A stretch of 64,000 bases of DNA from Collinsella sp. (lineage in GTDB: Bacteria; Actinomycetota; Coriobacteriia; Coriobacteriales; Coriobacteriaceae): contig DXLU01000004.1 of NCBI GenBank assembly GCA_019414565.1, positions 16,444-80,443 on the forward strand, written 5' to 3'. The stretch's first letter is position 1. Each line of letters opens with the position of its first letter. This document shows positions 41,001 through 48,946 of this stretch, piece by piece. The translations under genes and the position numbers were made by a program. Below the pieces are notes generated by a model, which worked only from the letters and a program-made list of their open reading frames with translations, searched no databases and was not told where the DNA came from.

Positions 41001-41615
41001 ATGAAACTTGGTTGCGTCATTATGGCTTCGGGCGAGGGCAAGCGATTTGGCTCTAACAAGATGCTCGCCGATATCTATGGCGAGCCGCTGATTGCCCGGA
41101 CCATTGATTCGGTTCCCCGGGGCTTTGACGTTGTGGTTTCGACGCGTTGGCCCGAGGTCGCTCAGATTTGTGATGACAAGCATTGCCCGTGCGTGCTGCA
41201 CGATGGCGAGCTGCGCAGCGAAAGCGTCCGTGCGGGCCTTTCGTGGGGAGTCGAACGTAACTGGAAAGGTTGCCTCTTTTTGCCGGGCGACCAGCCGCTC
41301 GTGAGTTCGGATTCTTTTGAGGCTATGGTTCGTGCATTTGACGAGCGTGGCCGCAAGCATCCGGTGCGTCTTGCGTGCAACGGTGAGCCTTCGAGCCCGG
41401 TGCTCTTTCCGGCGGAACTGTTCGATGCACTTATGTGTCTTGAGGGTAAGGACGGCGGCGGTTCGATCCTCAAGGACCGTACCGACGTGGTGCTGGTCGA
41501 GGCGCGTGCCTACGAGCTGTGGGACGTCGATACCGTCAAGGGACAGCGACGCATAACGGAGCATATCGCCGCCTGCTCGTATTTTGATCGCGTGGCCAAC
41601 TGCATCAATCAATAA
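41001..41615 (+). CDS. ygfJ: MocA-like nucleotidyltransferase (YgfJ type)
   Basis: The 204-residue protein is a molybdenum-cofactor nucleotidyltransferase-like enzyme. Its N-terminus CVIMASGEGKRFGSNKM is the NTP-binding loop, and FLPGDQPLV is the metal-binding segment of the MobA/MocA fold. MocA adds CMP to molybdopterin for xanthine dehydrogenase-type enzymes, so this gene should mature the hydroxylase at 27267. GGGGAGG precedes the ATG at 41001; an upstream in-frame start lacks it. hyuA follows 9 nt after the stop. Confidence 0.87.
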   Translation: MKLGCVIMASGEGKRFGSNKMLADIYGEPLIARTIDSVPRGFDVVVSTRWPEVAQICDDKHCPCVLHDGELRSESVRAGLSWGVERNWKGCLFLPGDQPLVSSDSFEAMVRAFDERGRKHPVRLACNGEPSSPVLFPAELFDALMCLEGKDGGGSILKDRTDVVLVEARAYELWDVDTVKGQRRITEHIAACSYFDRVANCINQ

Positions 41616-41624
41616 GGAGCAATT

Positions 41625-42992
41625 ATGATCATCATCAAAAACGGCGCACTCGTGACGCCCCAGGGGCTTCGCCGCGCCGATCTTGCCATGGATGGCGATA
41701 AGATCGTGCGGATTGTCGCGGCGATTGAGCCGGCCGGGGGCGATACCGTCGAGGATGCTGCGGGCTGCTGGGTGTTCCCGGGCTTTATCGATGGGCACAC
41801 GCACATGCAGTGCTGGACCGGCATGGATTGGACAGCCGATAGCTTTGAGACCGGCACGCGCGCGGCTGCCTGCGGCGGCACGACGACCATTGTGGACTAC
41901 GCGACGGCCGATCGCGGCGTGACCATGCCCGATGCCTTGGTCGAGTGGCATCATCGCGCCGACGGCACCTGCACCGCCAACTATGCCTTCCATATGGCGC
42001 TTGCCGAGTGGAATGAGCGCAACCGCGCCGATCTTTCGGCCATGCGCGAGGCGGGCGTGTCGTCGTTTAAGACCTACTTTGCCTACGACCATCTGCGCCT
42101 GGACGATGCCGAGACGCTCGAGGTGCTGGAGGAGCTCAAGCGCGTGGGCGGTATCCTGTGCGTGCATTGCGAGAACGGCACGTTGGTCAACGCGCTGCAG
42201 AAGCGCGTGTTTGAGCAGGGTATCCACGGGCCCGAGGGCCATGCGCTCAGCCGTCCGGACGTGTGTGAGGCCGAGGCCGTGAGCCGCCTGCTGTATCTGG
42301 CGCACTTGGCCGGGGACGCTCCGGTCAACGTGGTGCACCTTTCGACCAAGCTGGGGCTCGAGGCCATTCGCGCTGCCAAAGCGCGCGGGCAGAAGAACAT
42401 CTATGTCGAGACATGCCCTCAGTATCTGATGCTCGACGACACCTGCTATCTGGAGCAGGGCGAGGACGGCTTTGCGGGCGCCAAGTACGTGATGAGCCCG
42501 CCGCTGCGCCATGCCGGTGACCGTGCCGCGCTGCGCGAGGCGCTTGTGGCTGGCGAGATCGATACTATTGCGACCGATCATTGCAGCTTTAACCTGCACG
42601 GGCAAAAGGACCGAGGACGCGATGATTTCCGCGCGATTCCCAACGGCGGGCCCGGCGTGGAGCATCGTCCCGTTGCGATTGCCACGAGCTTTGAGGGACA
42701 GCTGGGTCCCGAGGATCTGTGCCGCTTGATGAGCGAGAATCCGGCGCGCGTTTTTGGCATGTATCCGCGCAAGGGCTGTCTTGCCGAGGGCGCCGATGCC
42801 GACGTGTGCGTGTGGGATCCGTGCGCGCGTTGGACGATCAGCGCCGCGACGCAGCATCAGGCCGTGGACTACACGCCGCTCGAGGGCTTTGAGGCACATG
42901 GCCGCGCCAAGGCCGTGTTTGTGAACGGCGTGCTGGCGGCACGCGACGGCGAGCCCACCGGAGCCCAACCCGGCCGCTACGTGCCCCGCTAA
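41625..42992 (+). CDS. hyuA: Dihydropyrimidinase/hydantoinase family (HyuA)
   Basis: The 455-residue enzyme is a cyclic amidohydrolase. The metal-binding DGHTHMQCW, the carbamylated-Lys segment SSFKTYFAYDH, then VHLST, ETCPQYL and the late TDHCSFN are all in place. HyuA-type enzymes of the purine gene set open a hydantoin- or ureide-like ring. AAGGAG precedes the ATG. It is co-transcribed with the MocA-like gene and converges on yqeC, sharing a hairpin with it. Confidence 0.9.
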   Translation: MIIIKNGALVTPQGLRRADLAMDGDKIVRIVAAIEPAGGDTVEDAAGCWVFPGFIDGHTHMQCWTGMDWTADSFETGTRAAACGGTTTIVDYATADRGVTMPDALVEWHHRADGTCTANYAFHMALAEWNERNRADLSAMREAGVSSFKTYFAYDHLRLDDAETLEVLEELKRVGGILCVHCENGTLVNALQKRVFEQGIHGPEGHALSRPDVCEAEAVSRLLYLAHLAGDAPVNVVHLSTKLGLEAIRAAKARGQKNIYVETCPQYLMLDDTCYLEQGEDGFAGAKYVMSPPLRHAGDRAALREALVAGEIDTIATDHCSFNLHGQKDRGRDDFRAIPNGGPGVEHRPVAIATSFEGQLGPEDLCRLMSENPARVFGMYPRKGCLAEGADADVCVWDPCARWTISAATQHQAVDYTPLEGFEAHGRAKAVFVNGVLAARDGEPTGAQPGRYVPR

Positions 42993-43005
42993 CGGGAAGA
43001 CCGCC

Positions 43006-43044
43006 GGGGTAGCTAATTTGGGACGGGGCTCTTTTAGCTACCCC
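43006..43044. terminator. Shared hairpin between convergent hyuA and yqeC
   Basis: GGGGTAGCTAA (43006-43016) and TTAGCTACCCC (43034-43044) are perfect complements. The right arm overlaps the yqeC stop codon at 43038. The U-tracts are short, so it may act on both transcripts or protect their 3' ends. Confidence 0.55.
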
Positions 43045-43775
43045 TGGAGGCTGGTGGCGACGATGGGGCGGTCGAGGGCTACCTCGAAGCGATCTGCCAT
43101 CGTTAGGTCGGCAAGCGTGTCGACTTGGTTGAGCATGATACGGGCATTGTTGAGGTTCAGCATCTGCAGCTCGGCATTGAGCACCTGGGCGACGCGCTCT
43201 GGGGTGGCAGCGTCGGTGGGCTCGCAGCCGCAGCGCTCGCAGAAGAGCTCGGGGCGGTGGACAACCTCGGCGACGGGCTTGCCCAGCCCCGAGGCGCCGA
43301 CGACCCAGACGACGTTTGCCGTGCCGGCGGGAACGACCGGCTCCCAGGCGGCGTGGGCCTTGAGCGGGAGCCGCTTGCTGCCGTCCGCCTCGGCCAGGAC
43401 GTAGTCAAAGCACTGTGCCAGCTCGCCGAGCGGTTCGGCGGGGGCGGAGAGCTTGCCCGTCTGGGGGTTCAAGACGCCTGCCTGGCAGATGCTTCCGCGC
43501 GCAAGGCCCGCGCAGGCCTCGCAAGTGCAACCGGGGACATGTGCGGCGTCCGGCTTCCAAGGCGCGGCGTCCAGGCGACGGCTCGACCCGTCCCATGGCA
43601 CGCCGGCGACGGGAAACATATGCGTGGTGGTGCAGAGGAGCACGCGGCCGCCAGCGCGCATGAGCTCGAGACCCAGCGTCTTGAGCAAGGTCGACTTGCC
43701 TCCGCTGCCGATAATCGCGGTAATGCCCGGCTCGATCCTGAGCGCCGAGGCAAGATTGTCGCTAACCGTTTCCAT
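43038..43775 (-). CDS. yqeC: YqeC-type selenium-hydroxylase accessory protein
   Basis: YqeC is a marker protein of selenium-dependent molybdenum hydroxylase systems. The 245-residue product has a P-loop-like IIGSGGKSTLLKTLGLELM at the N-terminus (about 19-37) and further nucleotide-binding features (LCTTTHMFP). It has Cys-rich segments CTCEACAGLARGSICQ and CERCGCE, more than I would expect. It is divergent from yqeB. Its biochemical role (handling the labile selenium ligand) is inferred from family co-occurrence. Confidence 0.85.
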   Translation of the reverse strand: METVSDNLASALRIEPGITAIIGSGGKSTLLKTLGLELMRAGGRVLLCTTTHMFPVAGVPWDGSSRRLDAAPWKPDAAHVPGCTCEACAGLARGSICQAGVLNPQTGKLSAPAEPLGELAQCFDYVLAEADGSKRLPLKAHAAWEPVVPAGTANVVWVVGASGLGKPVAEVVHRPELFCERCGCEPTDAATPERVAQVLNAELQMLNLNNARIMLNQVDTLADLTMADRFEVALDRPIVATSLQG

Positions 43776-43877
43776 CTGTTCGCCGCCGTATAATACTGTG
43801 ATAATAAATAATCATCAGAGTAGCGGTCGAACCGCTTTTGCTCTGCTCAAACCGTAGCACAGGGAGGTGCCCCGGGA
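43776..43877. promoter_or_regulatory. Divergent yqeC/yqeB promoter region
   Basis: An AT-rich core contains TATAAT on the + strand (43789-43794) and TATTAT on the minus strand at almost the same place. The -35 matches are weak in both directions. The yqeB start at 43878 is preceded by AGGGAGG. Confidence 0.35.
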
Positions 43878-44672
43878 ATGCTCGTTTATGTTCGCGGCGC
43901 CGGCGATATCGCCACGGGTGTCGCTGCCCGTTTGGTGCGCGCCGGCGTGTCGGTCGTTATGGCCGATATCGCGGTTCCCACGTGCATCCGTCGTACAATC
44001 AGTTTTTGCGAGGCCATTCGCTTGGGCGAGGTCCAGGTCGAGGGTATTTGCGCCCGCTTGGCGCAGACGCCGACAGAGGTGCTTGCAATTACCGAGGCCG
44101 GAGACGTCGCCGTCGTGGTAGACCCCCAGGCCAAGATGCTCGACGAACTGAAGCCCGCGGCCGTGGTGGACGCGATTCTGGCCAAGCGCAACTTGGGCAC
44201 CACGCGCGATATGGCGCCTGTCGTTATTGCCGTGGGACCGGGCTTCACCGCGCCGGTTGACTGCGACGCAGCGGTCGAAACCATGCGCGGGCATTTTTTG
44301 GGCCGCGTCATTACCCAAGGTTCGCCCCAGCCCAACACGGGCGTGCCGGGCGTCATCGCCGGCTATGGCAAGGAACGAGTTATCCACAGCCCCGCCGCCG
44401 GCGTGTTTCGGTCCGACCGCGCAATCGGCGACATCGTGAGCGCCGGAGACGTGATTGGCTACGCGGGAGATACACCCATGTGCACGCAGATCGATGGCTG
44501 TCTGCGCGGGCTTTTGGCGAACGGCGTGCGGGTGACTGAGGGCTTTAAATGCGCCGATGTCGATCCGCGCGGCGACGCCAGCTACATCAACTATATTTCG
44601 GACAAGGCGACATCGGTCGGCGGCGGCGTGCTCGAGGCACTCGCTATGCTCACCGATGTCTTTAGAGGATAG
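43878..44672 (+). CDS. yqeB: YqeB-type selenium-dependent molybdenum cofactor protein
   Basis: YqeB is another signature protein of selenium-dependent molybdenum hydroxylases. The 264-residue product starts MLVYVRGAGDIATGVAARL, a Rossmann-like nucleotide site. Further family features are GPGFTAPVDCDAAVETMRGH and GVPGVIAGYGKERVIHSPA. Cys and Asp residues in FCEA and PVDCDA may bind metal or selenium. It starts a three-gene set with xdhC 9 nt downstream. The start is supported by AGGGAGGTG. Confidence 0.87.
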   Translation: MLVYVRGAGDIATGVAARLVRAGVSVVMADIAVPTCIRRTISFCEAIRLGEVQVEGICARLAQTPTEVLAITEAGDVAVVVDPQAKMLDELKPAAVVDAILAKRNLGTTRDMAPVVIAVGPGFTAPVDCDAAVETMRGHFLGRVITQGSPQPNTGVPGVIAGYGKERVIHSPAAGVFRSDRAIGDIVSAGDVIGYAGDTPMCTQIDGCLRGLLANGVRVTEGFKCADVDPRGDASYINYISDKATSVGGGVLEALAMLTDVFRG

Positions 44673-44681
44673 AAGGCGGCA

Positions 44682-45725
44682 ATGGAAAAGCTCGATGTTG
44701 TGAATGCGGCGCTTGCCGCCCTGCGTGCTGGCGAGACGTGCGAGCTCGTGGTCGTGGCCGGTACGGCGGGGTCATCACCACGCGGCGTGGGCGCCTGGAT
44801 GGCCGTCTTTGCCGATGGCAGCCAAGCGGGCACCATCGGCGGCGGCAAGATTGAGCTCTTTGCGCTGGACGAGGCGCGCGAGCTGCTGGCCGCAGGGCAA
44901 TCGCGTCTGGTCCGCTACACCATGGGCGGCGAGAACTCCGATACCGGCATGATCTGCGGCGGAGCCATCTGCCTGTGCTACCTGCATTTGGATGCGACTC
45001 AGGCACCGTTGTTCCAGTCGATTGCCGACGTCTTGGCCTATCGGCGCATCGGCGACTTCGTCATCGACTTTGAGCCGTTTATCGCGAGCGCGCTCGAGGG
45101 CGATGTGGTTGAGTACCATGGCGAGACATCGCGCCATACCATTGCCGGCTGCCCCGAGCTTTCGCTGGTGGAGGAGGGGAGTAAGGTCACCTACACCAAC
45201 GCCGCCTCCGAGATTCCCCCGGCGCACATCGAGACGCTCTGCCCCGAGGGCCTGACCTACATCTTTGGCTGCGGACACGTGGGCGCTGCGACGGCGCGCG
45301 TACTCACGGCGGCGGGCTTTGCCGTTGTGGCGTGCGATGACCGCCCCGGCACGCTGACGCCCGAATGGGTGCCCGGTGTCTACGATCGTCGCCTGGTCGA
45401 TTACAAGAACCTGAGCAAGCAGTGCCCCATCGGCCCGCGCGACTTGGTGGTCGTGGCCACAGCAGGCCACAAGTCCGATATCGACGTGGTGATTCAGGCC
45501 ATGCGCGCTAAACCCGCCTATCTGGGCTGCTTGGGCTCGCGCCGCAAGACGGCCTTTGTGCGCGCCCGTTTGGAGCAGGAGGGCTTTACGCAGGACCAGA
45601 TCGACGGGCTGCATCTGCCAATCGGCGTTGCCATCGAGGCCGAGGATCCCGAGGAGATTGCCATCTCCATCGCTGCCGAGATGATCCACCTGCGCCGTAC
45701 CAAGCTCGTCCCCCGCAAGCGCTAG
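44682..45725 (+). CDS. xdhC: XdhC/CoxI-family molybdenum hydroxylase chaperone
   Basis: XdhC proteins bind sulfurated molybdenum cofactor and insert it into xanthine dehydrogenase-type enzymes. The 347-residue protein has the N-terminal GTAGSSPRGVGAWMAVFADG and GTIGGGKIE. A central MGGENSDTGMICGG carries the key Cys. The C-terminal Rossmann domain includes YIFGCGHVGAATARVLTAAG, with GCLGSRRKTAFV later. Here it probably serves the XdhD-like enzyme. It is the last gene of the island before the ribosomal operon resumes. Confidence 0.9.
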   Translation: MEKLDVVNAALAALRAGETCELVVVAGTAGSSPRGVGAWMAVFADGSQAGTIGGGKIELFALDEARELLAAGQSRLVRYTMGGENSDTGMICGGAICLCYLHLDATQAPLFQSIADVLAYRRIGDFVIDFEPFIASALEGDVVEYHGETSRHTIAGCPELSLVEEGSKVTYTNAASEIPPAHIETLCPEGLTYIFGCGHVGAATARVLTAAGFAVVACDDRPGTLTPEWVPGVYDRRLVDYKNLSKQCPIGPRDLVVVATAGHKSDIDVVIQAMRAKPAYLGCLGSRRKTAFVRARLEQEGFTQDQIDGLHLPIGVAIEAEDPEEIAISIAAEMIHLRRTKLVPRKR

Positions 45726-45742
45726 TCGCATCCCCATCAATA

Positions 45743-45809
45743 AGTTGCGGTGAAATACGGGCTGTTTAAGCCAGTTAAGCCGTCAAACAGTCCCTATTTC
45801 ACCGCAACT
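45743..45809. repeat. 67-nt near-perfect palindrome
   Basis: AGTTGCGGTGAAATA (45743-45757) pairs exactly with TATTTCACCGCAACT (45795-45809). Inside, GGGCTGTTT pairs with AAACAGTCCC (one G-T pair), leaving a loop of about 17 nt. No T-tract follows. It resembles a miniature inverted-repeat or REP-like element that sits between the purine island and rplE. Confidence 0.75.
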
Positions 45810-46050
45810 GCCATTTTCCTCCGTCGCATGCGGATCGGTTTGTGCGGGGGAGTTGTGGAGTTGTGCAGGCAGACGAGGTTTTTCTGGAAATACGCTCCCG
45901 ATGCGCGTATAGTACCGATTGTTTTGTCGGCTCCTGCTGTGTCGAGTCCAAACCGCGAAATGCCATGAGCGGCGCGGATGCAGCCAGGAGGCACGAGGAC
46001 AACCCATCGTGGCCACGCCCCGTGCTTAAAACCCCAAGAAGGAGTGAACA
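45810..46050 (+). promoter_or_regulatory. Leader and probable promoter of the rplE half-operon
   Basis: TATAGT (45908-45913) is a good -10; a TTTCTG-like -35 is poorly spaced. The 5' leader would be about 130 nt. An AAGAAGGAG ribosome binding site precedes the rplE ATG. A separate promoter is needed here because the upstream ribosomal genes end at a terminator 42.8 kb away. Confidence 0.5.
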
Positions 46051-46608
46051 ATGGCAGAAGAGAAGTATGTGCCGCGTCTGAAGACCAAGTACAACAACGA
46101 GGTCAAGCAGCAGCTTCAGGACAAGTTCCAGTACGAGAACGTCATGATGATCCCCAAGTTTGAGAAGATCGTCGTGAACATGGGTGTCGGCGAGGCCGCT
46201 ACCGATTCCAAGGCCATCGACGGTGCCGTGCGCGACCTGCGCGCCATCACCGGTCAGCAGCCGATGATCACCCGTGCCCGCAAGTCCATCGCTACCTTCC
46301 GCCTGCGCGCTGGTATGCCGATCGGCTGCAAGGTTACCCTGCGTGGCGACCGTATGTGGGAGTTCTTCGATCGTCTGACCTCCGTCGCGATCCCCCGTAT
46401 CCGCGACTTCCGCGGCATCTCCGCCAAGAGCTTCGACGGTCGTGGCAACTTCTCCATGGGCGTCACCGAGCAGCTCATCTTCCCCGAGATCGACTTCGAC
46501 TCCGTCGATCACCAGCGTGGTATGGACATCACTTTCGTGACCACCGCCAACACCGATGAGGAGGCCAAGGCCCTTCTGGACGCCTTCGGTTTCCCGTTCA
46601 AGAAATAG
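46051..46608 (+). CDS. rplE: 50S ribosomal protein L5
   Basis: L5 binds 5S rRNA in the central protuberance. The 185-residue product contains the family motifs KFEKIVVNMGVGEA, QQPMITRARKSIATFRLR and GMPIGCKVTLRG. The segment RGNFSMGVTEQLIFPEID is also typical. It normally follows rplX directly but here begins a separate transcription unit. It is followed by a folded spacer and rpsN. The gene is intact and of normal length. Confidence 0.97.
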   Translation: MAEEKYVPRLKTKYNNEVKQQLQDKFQYENVMMIPKFEKIVVNMGVGEAATDSKAIDGAVRDLRAITGQQPMITRARKSIATFRLRAGMPIGCKVTLRGDRMWEFFDRLTSVAIPRIRDFRGISAKSFDGRGNFSMGVTEQLIFPEIDFDSVDHQRGMDITFVTTANTDEEAKALLDAFGFPFKK

Positions 46609-46687
46609 GTTCACCTGCCCTATGAGCGCCGTTCCCAGAAGGGGGCGGCGCTTGGGGCGAACAATACTCTATGTGAGGAGGATATAA
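46609..46687 (+). other. Folded spacer between rplE and rpsN
   Basis: AGCGCCG pairs with CGGCGCT, and outer GTTC with GAAC. The stable hairpin lacks a T-tract. It may be an attenuator or a ribosomal protein target. Confidence 0.35.
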
Positions 46688-46873
46688 GTGGCTAAGACAT
46701 CGATGATCGTCAAGTGCAATCGCAAGCAGAAGTTCTCTACTCGTGAGTACACGCGCTGCCAGCGCTGCGGCCGTCCGCACTCTGTGTACCGCAAGTTCGG
46801 CCTGTGCCGTGTCTGCTTCCGCGAGCTTGCACTCAAGGGCGAGCTTCCCGGCGTTAAGAAGGCCAGCTGGTAA
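46688..46873 (+). CDS. rpsN: 30S ribosomal protein S14, zinc-binding type
   Basis: S14 is in the head of the 30S subunit. The 61-residue product is the short zinc form, with CQRC and CRVC pairs and the signature RPHSVYRKFGLCRVCFRE. The start is GTG, preceded by GAGGAGGA. The presence of this short type is usual in Gram-positive lineages. It is followed by a 119-nt spacer before rpsH that contains a small CTTTGCCG/CGGCGAAG hairpin at 46928-46951. Confidence 0.97.
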   Translation: MAKTSMIVKCNRKQKFSTREYTRCQRCGRPHSVYRKFGLCRVCFRELALKGELPGVKKASW

Positions 46874-46992
46874 GTCACTACCAGCGTTTCAAGCATCAGT
46901 TTGGAACAGGGAAAACGCGCTAAAAAGGCTTTGCCGTTAAGGGCGGCGAAGAACCAAGAGCACGTGTTCATCAAGAACGAAGGAGAATCTGT

Positions 46993-47391
46993 ATGAACCT
47001 TACAGACCCGATCGCAGATATGCTTACGCGCATCCGTAACGCTAACTCTGTGAACAAGGCCACGGTCTCCATGCCGAGCAGCAAGAAGCTCGTCGAGATC
47101 GCTCGTGTTCTGCACGAGGAGGGCTACATCGAGGGCTACGATGTCGAGGACACCGTTCCCCAGAAGACTCTGCACATCACGCTTAAGTATGGTCCCAAGA
47201 AGGCTAAGGTCATCAACGGCATCCGCCGCATTTCCAAGCCGGGCCTGCGTAAGTACACCGGCGTTGCCGACATGCCCCGCGTCCGCGGTGGCCTTGGTAC
47301 CGCCATTATTTCCACCAGCCATGGCGTCATGACCGACCGCGATGCTCGCAAGCACAACGTCGGCGGCGAGATCATCGCTTACGTCTGGTAA
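46993..47391 (+). CDS. rpsH: 30S ribosomal protein S8
   Basis: S8 is a primary 16S rRNA binder and the repressor of the spc operon in E. coli. The 132-residue product starts MNLTDPIADMLTRIRNANS. It has the C-terminal signature GLGTAIISTSHGVMTDRDAR. AAGGAGAA lies upstream of the ATG. The normal S8 control site lies near rplE; with the operon split here, its autoregulation may act only on this half. Confidence 0.97.
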   Translation: MNLTDPIADMLTRIRNANSVNKATVSMPSSKKLVEIARVLHEEGYIEGYDVEDTVPQKTLHITLKYGPKKAKVINGIRRISKPGLRKYTGVADMPRVRGGLGTAIISTSHGVMTDRDARKHNVGGEIIAYVW

Positions 47392-47424
47392 TTCGCTCGG
47401 TAGGTAGAAGGAAAGGAGATCACC

Positions 47425-47961
47425 GTGTCTCGTATCGGTAATAAGCCTGTCCAGATTCCCGCCGGAGTCGAAGTGGCAGTCAACGGCAACAACGTTGTCG
47501 TCAAGGGCCCCAAGGGCCAGCTCGAGCTCGATGTCTTTGAGAAGCTCGCTATCAACGTCGAGGACAACGTCCTCACCGTTTCCCGTCCCGACGACGAGCG
47601 TGAGACCCGTGCCCGCCACGGCCTCACCCGCGCCCTCATCCACAACATGGTTGTCGGCGTTTCCGAGGGCTTCGAGAAGAAGCTCGAGCTCGCCGGCGTC
47701 GGTTACCGCGTGCAGCAGAAGGGCAAGAACCTCGAGTTCTCCCTGGGCTTCTCGCACCCCGTGATCGTCGAGGCTCCCGAGGGCATCACCTTCGAGGTTC
47801 CCGACAACACCCACGTGAACGTCAAGGGTATCAACAAGCAGCAGGTCGGTCAGATCGCCGCTGAGATCCGCGGTCATCGTCCTCCCGAGCCTTACAAGGG
47901 CAAGGGTATCCACTACGTTGGCGAGCACATCCGCCGCAAGCTGGGTAAGGCCGCCAAGTAG
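47425..47961 (+). CDS. rplF: 50S ribosomal protein L6
   Basis: L6 lies near the GTPase centre. The 178-residue product starts SRIGNKPVQIPAGVEV after a GTG codon, with AAGGAGA upstream. The family's C-terminal RPPEPYKGKGIHYVGE is intact. It is followed by a 75-nt spacer that contains a CCAGCACC/GGTGCTGG hairpin. Confidence 0.97.
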   Translation: MSRIGNKPVQIPAGVEVAVNGNNVVVKGPKGQLELDVFEKLAINVEDNVLTVSRPDDERETRARHGLTRALIHNMVVGVSEGFEKKLELAGVGYRVQQKGKNLEFSLGFSHPVIVEAPEGITFEVPDNTHVNVKGINKQQVGQIAAEIRGHRPPEPYKGKGIHYVGEHIRRKLGKAAK

Positions 47962-47986
47962 TCGTAACCGACTCACTCGCATAAGA

Positions 47987-48008
47987 CCAGCACCCCGTCA
48001 GGTGCTGG
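47987..48008 (+). other. Hairpin between rplF and rplR
   Basis: CCAGCACC (47987-47994) pairs perfectly with GGTGCTGG (48001-48008). A CTTTTT run follows about 12 nt later, too far for a standard terminator. It could be an attenuator or a pause site. Confidence 0.45.
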
Positions 48009-48036
48009 CAAGATCAACCTTTTTAGGAGTTTACGT

Positions 48037-48405
48037 ATGAACAAGCATAAGGCGAAGCTGGAAGGCCTCAAGCGTCGTCAGCGTCGTGTTCGCGGCAAGG
48101 TCTCGGGTACCGCCGAGCGTCCGCGTCTTCGCGTGACCCGTACTAACGCCAACATCTATGCCCAGATCATCGACGACAGCAAGGGCTCCAGCCTGACGCT
48201 CGTCTCTGCCTCGACCCTCGAGGCCGAGTTCAAGGGCACCCACACCTCGAACAAGGAGGCTGCGGAGAAGGTCGGTCAGCTCGTTGGCAAGCGCGCCATC
48301 GAGGCCGGCATCACCAAGGTCGCCTTCGATCGTGGTGGCCGTATCTACCATGGCCGCGTCAAGGCCCTCGCCGACGGTGCTCGTGCCGCCGGTCTCGAGT
48401 TCTAG
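48037..48405 (+). CDS. rplR: 50S ribosomal protein L18
   Basis: L18 binds 5S rRNA together with L5. The 122-residue product has the basic N-terminus MNKHKAKLEGLKRRQRRVR followed by PRLRVTRTNANIYAQIIDD. The C-terminus reads AFDRGGRIYHGRVKALADGA. It lies 14 nt before rpsE, in the standard order. The ribosome binding site is AGGAG. Confidence 0.97.
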   Translation: MNKHKAKLEGLKRRQRRVRGKVSGTAERPRLRVTRTNANIYAQIIDDSKGSSLTLVSASTLEAEFKGTHTSNKEAAEKVGQLVGKRAIEAGITKVAFDRGGRIYHGRVKALADGARAAGLEF

Positions 48406-48419
48406 GAGGTATGTAGCAC

Positions 48420-48944
48420 ATGGCTCGTAATCAGAAGCAGCAGCGCGAGGCCTCCGAGTTCGAGGAGCGCGTCGTTTACATCAACCGCGTGTCGAAGACC
48501 GTCAAGGGTGGTCGTCGCATGAGCCTCGTCGCTCTCGTCGTCGTTGGCGACGGCAAGGGTAACGTCGGCGTTGGCATGGGCAAGTCCGCTGAGGTGCCCC
48601 TGGCCATCTCCAAGGCGTCTCTCGATGCCAAGAAGAACATGTTCCACGTGCCGGTGACCGAGCAGGGCACCATCCCGCACGAGGTTCTCGGCCACTTTGG
48701 TGCCGGCCGCATCATCATCAAGCCCGCTGTCGAGGGTACCGGCGTTATCGCCGGCGGCGCTGTGCGTCCCCTCTTTGAGCTTGCTGGCATCAAGAACGTC
48801 CTGTCCAAGTCCCTCGGTACCGACAACGGCCTCAACATCATCAAGGCTGCCGTCGAGGGCCTCAAGGAGCTCTCCAGCCCTGAGGACGTCGCGGCTCGCC
48901 GTGGCCTGACGGTCTCCGAGATGTTCGTCGGTAAGGAGAACTAA
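48420..48944 (+). CDS. rpsE: 30S ribosomal protein S5
   Basis: S5 lies at the mRNA entry site and affects decoding accuracy. The 174-residue product has the family core EFEERVVYINRVSKTVKGGR and VVVGDGKGNVGVGMGKS. Farther on, PHEVLGHFGAGRIIIKPAV is typical. Its stop is 2 nt before rpmD. TAGGAGG precedes the ATG. Confidence 0.97.
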   Translation: MARNQKQQREASEFEERVVYINRVSKTVKGGRRMSLVALVVVGDGKGNVGVGMGKSAEVPLAISKASLDAKKNMFHVPVTEQGTIPHEVLGHFGAGRIIIKPAVEGTGVIAGGAVRPLFELAGIKNVLSKSLGTDNGLNIIKAAVEGLKELSSPEDVAARRGLTVSEMFVGKEN

Positions 48945-48946
48945 GC

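Noticed and set aside
39579..42968. 1129-codon open frame on the minus strand
   Set aside because: It lies antisense to ygeW, the MocA-like gene and hyuA, has no domain, and reflects the GC-rich third positions of those genes.
45743..45809. Terminator for xdhC
   Set aside because: The hairpin is strong but no T-tract follows on either strand; a repeat element fits better.
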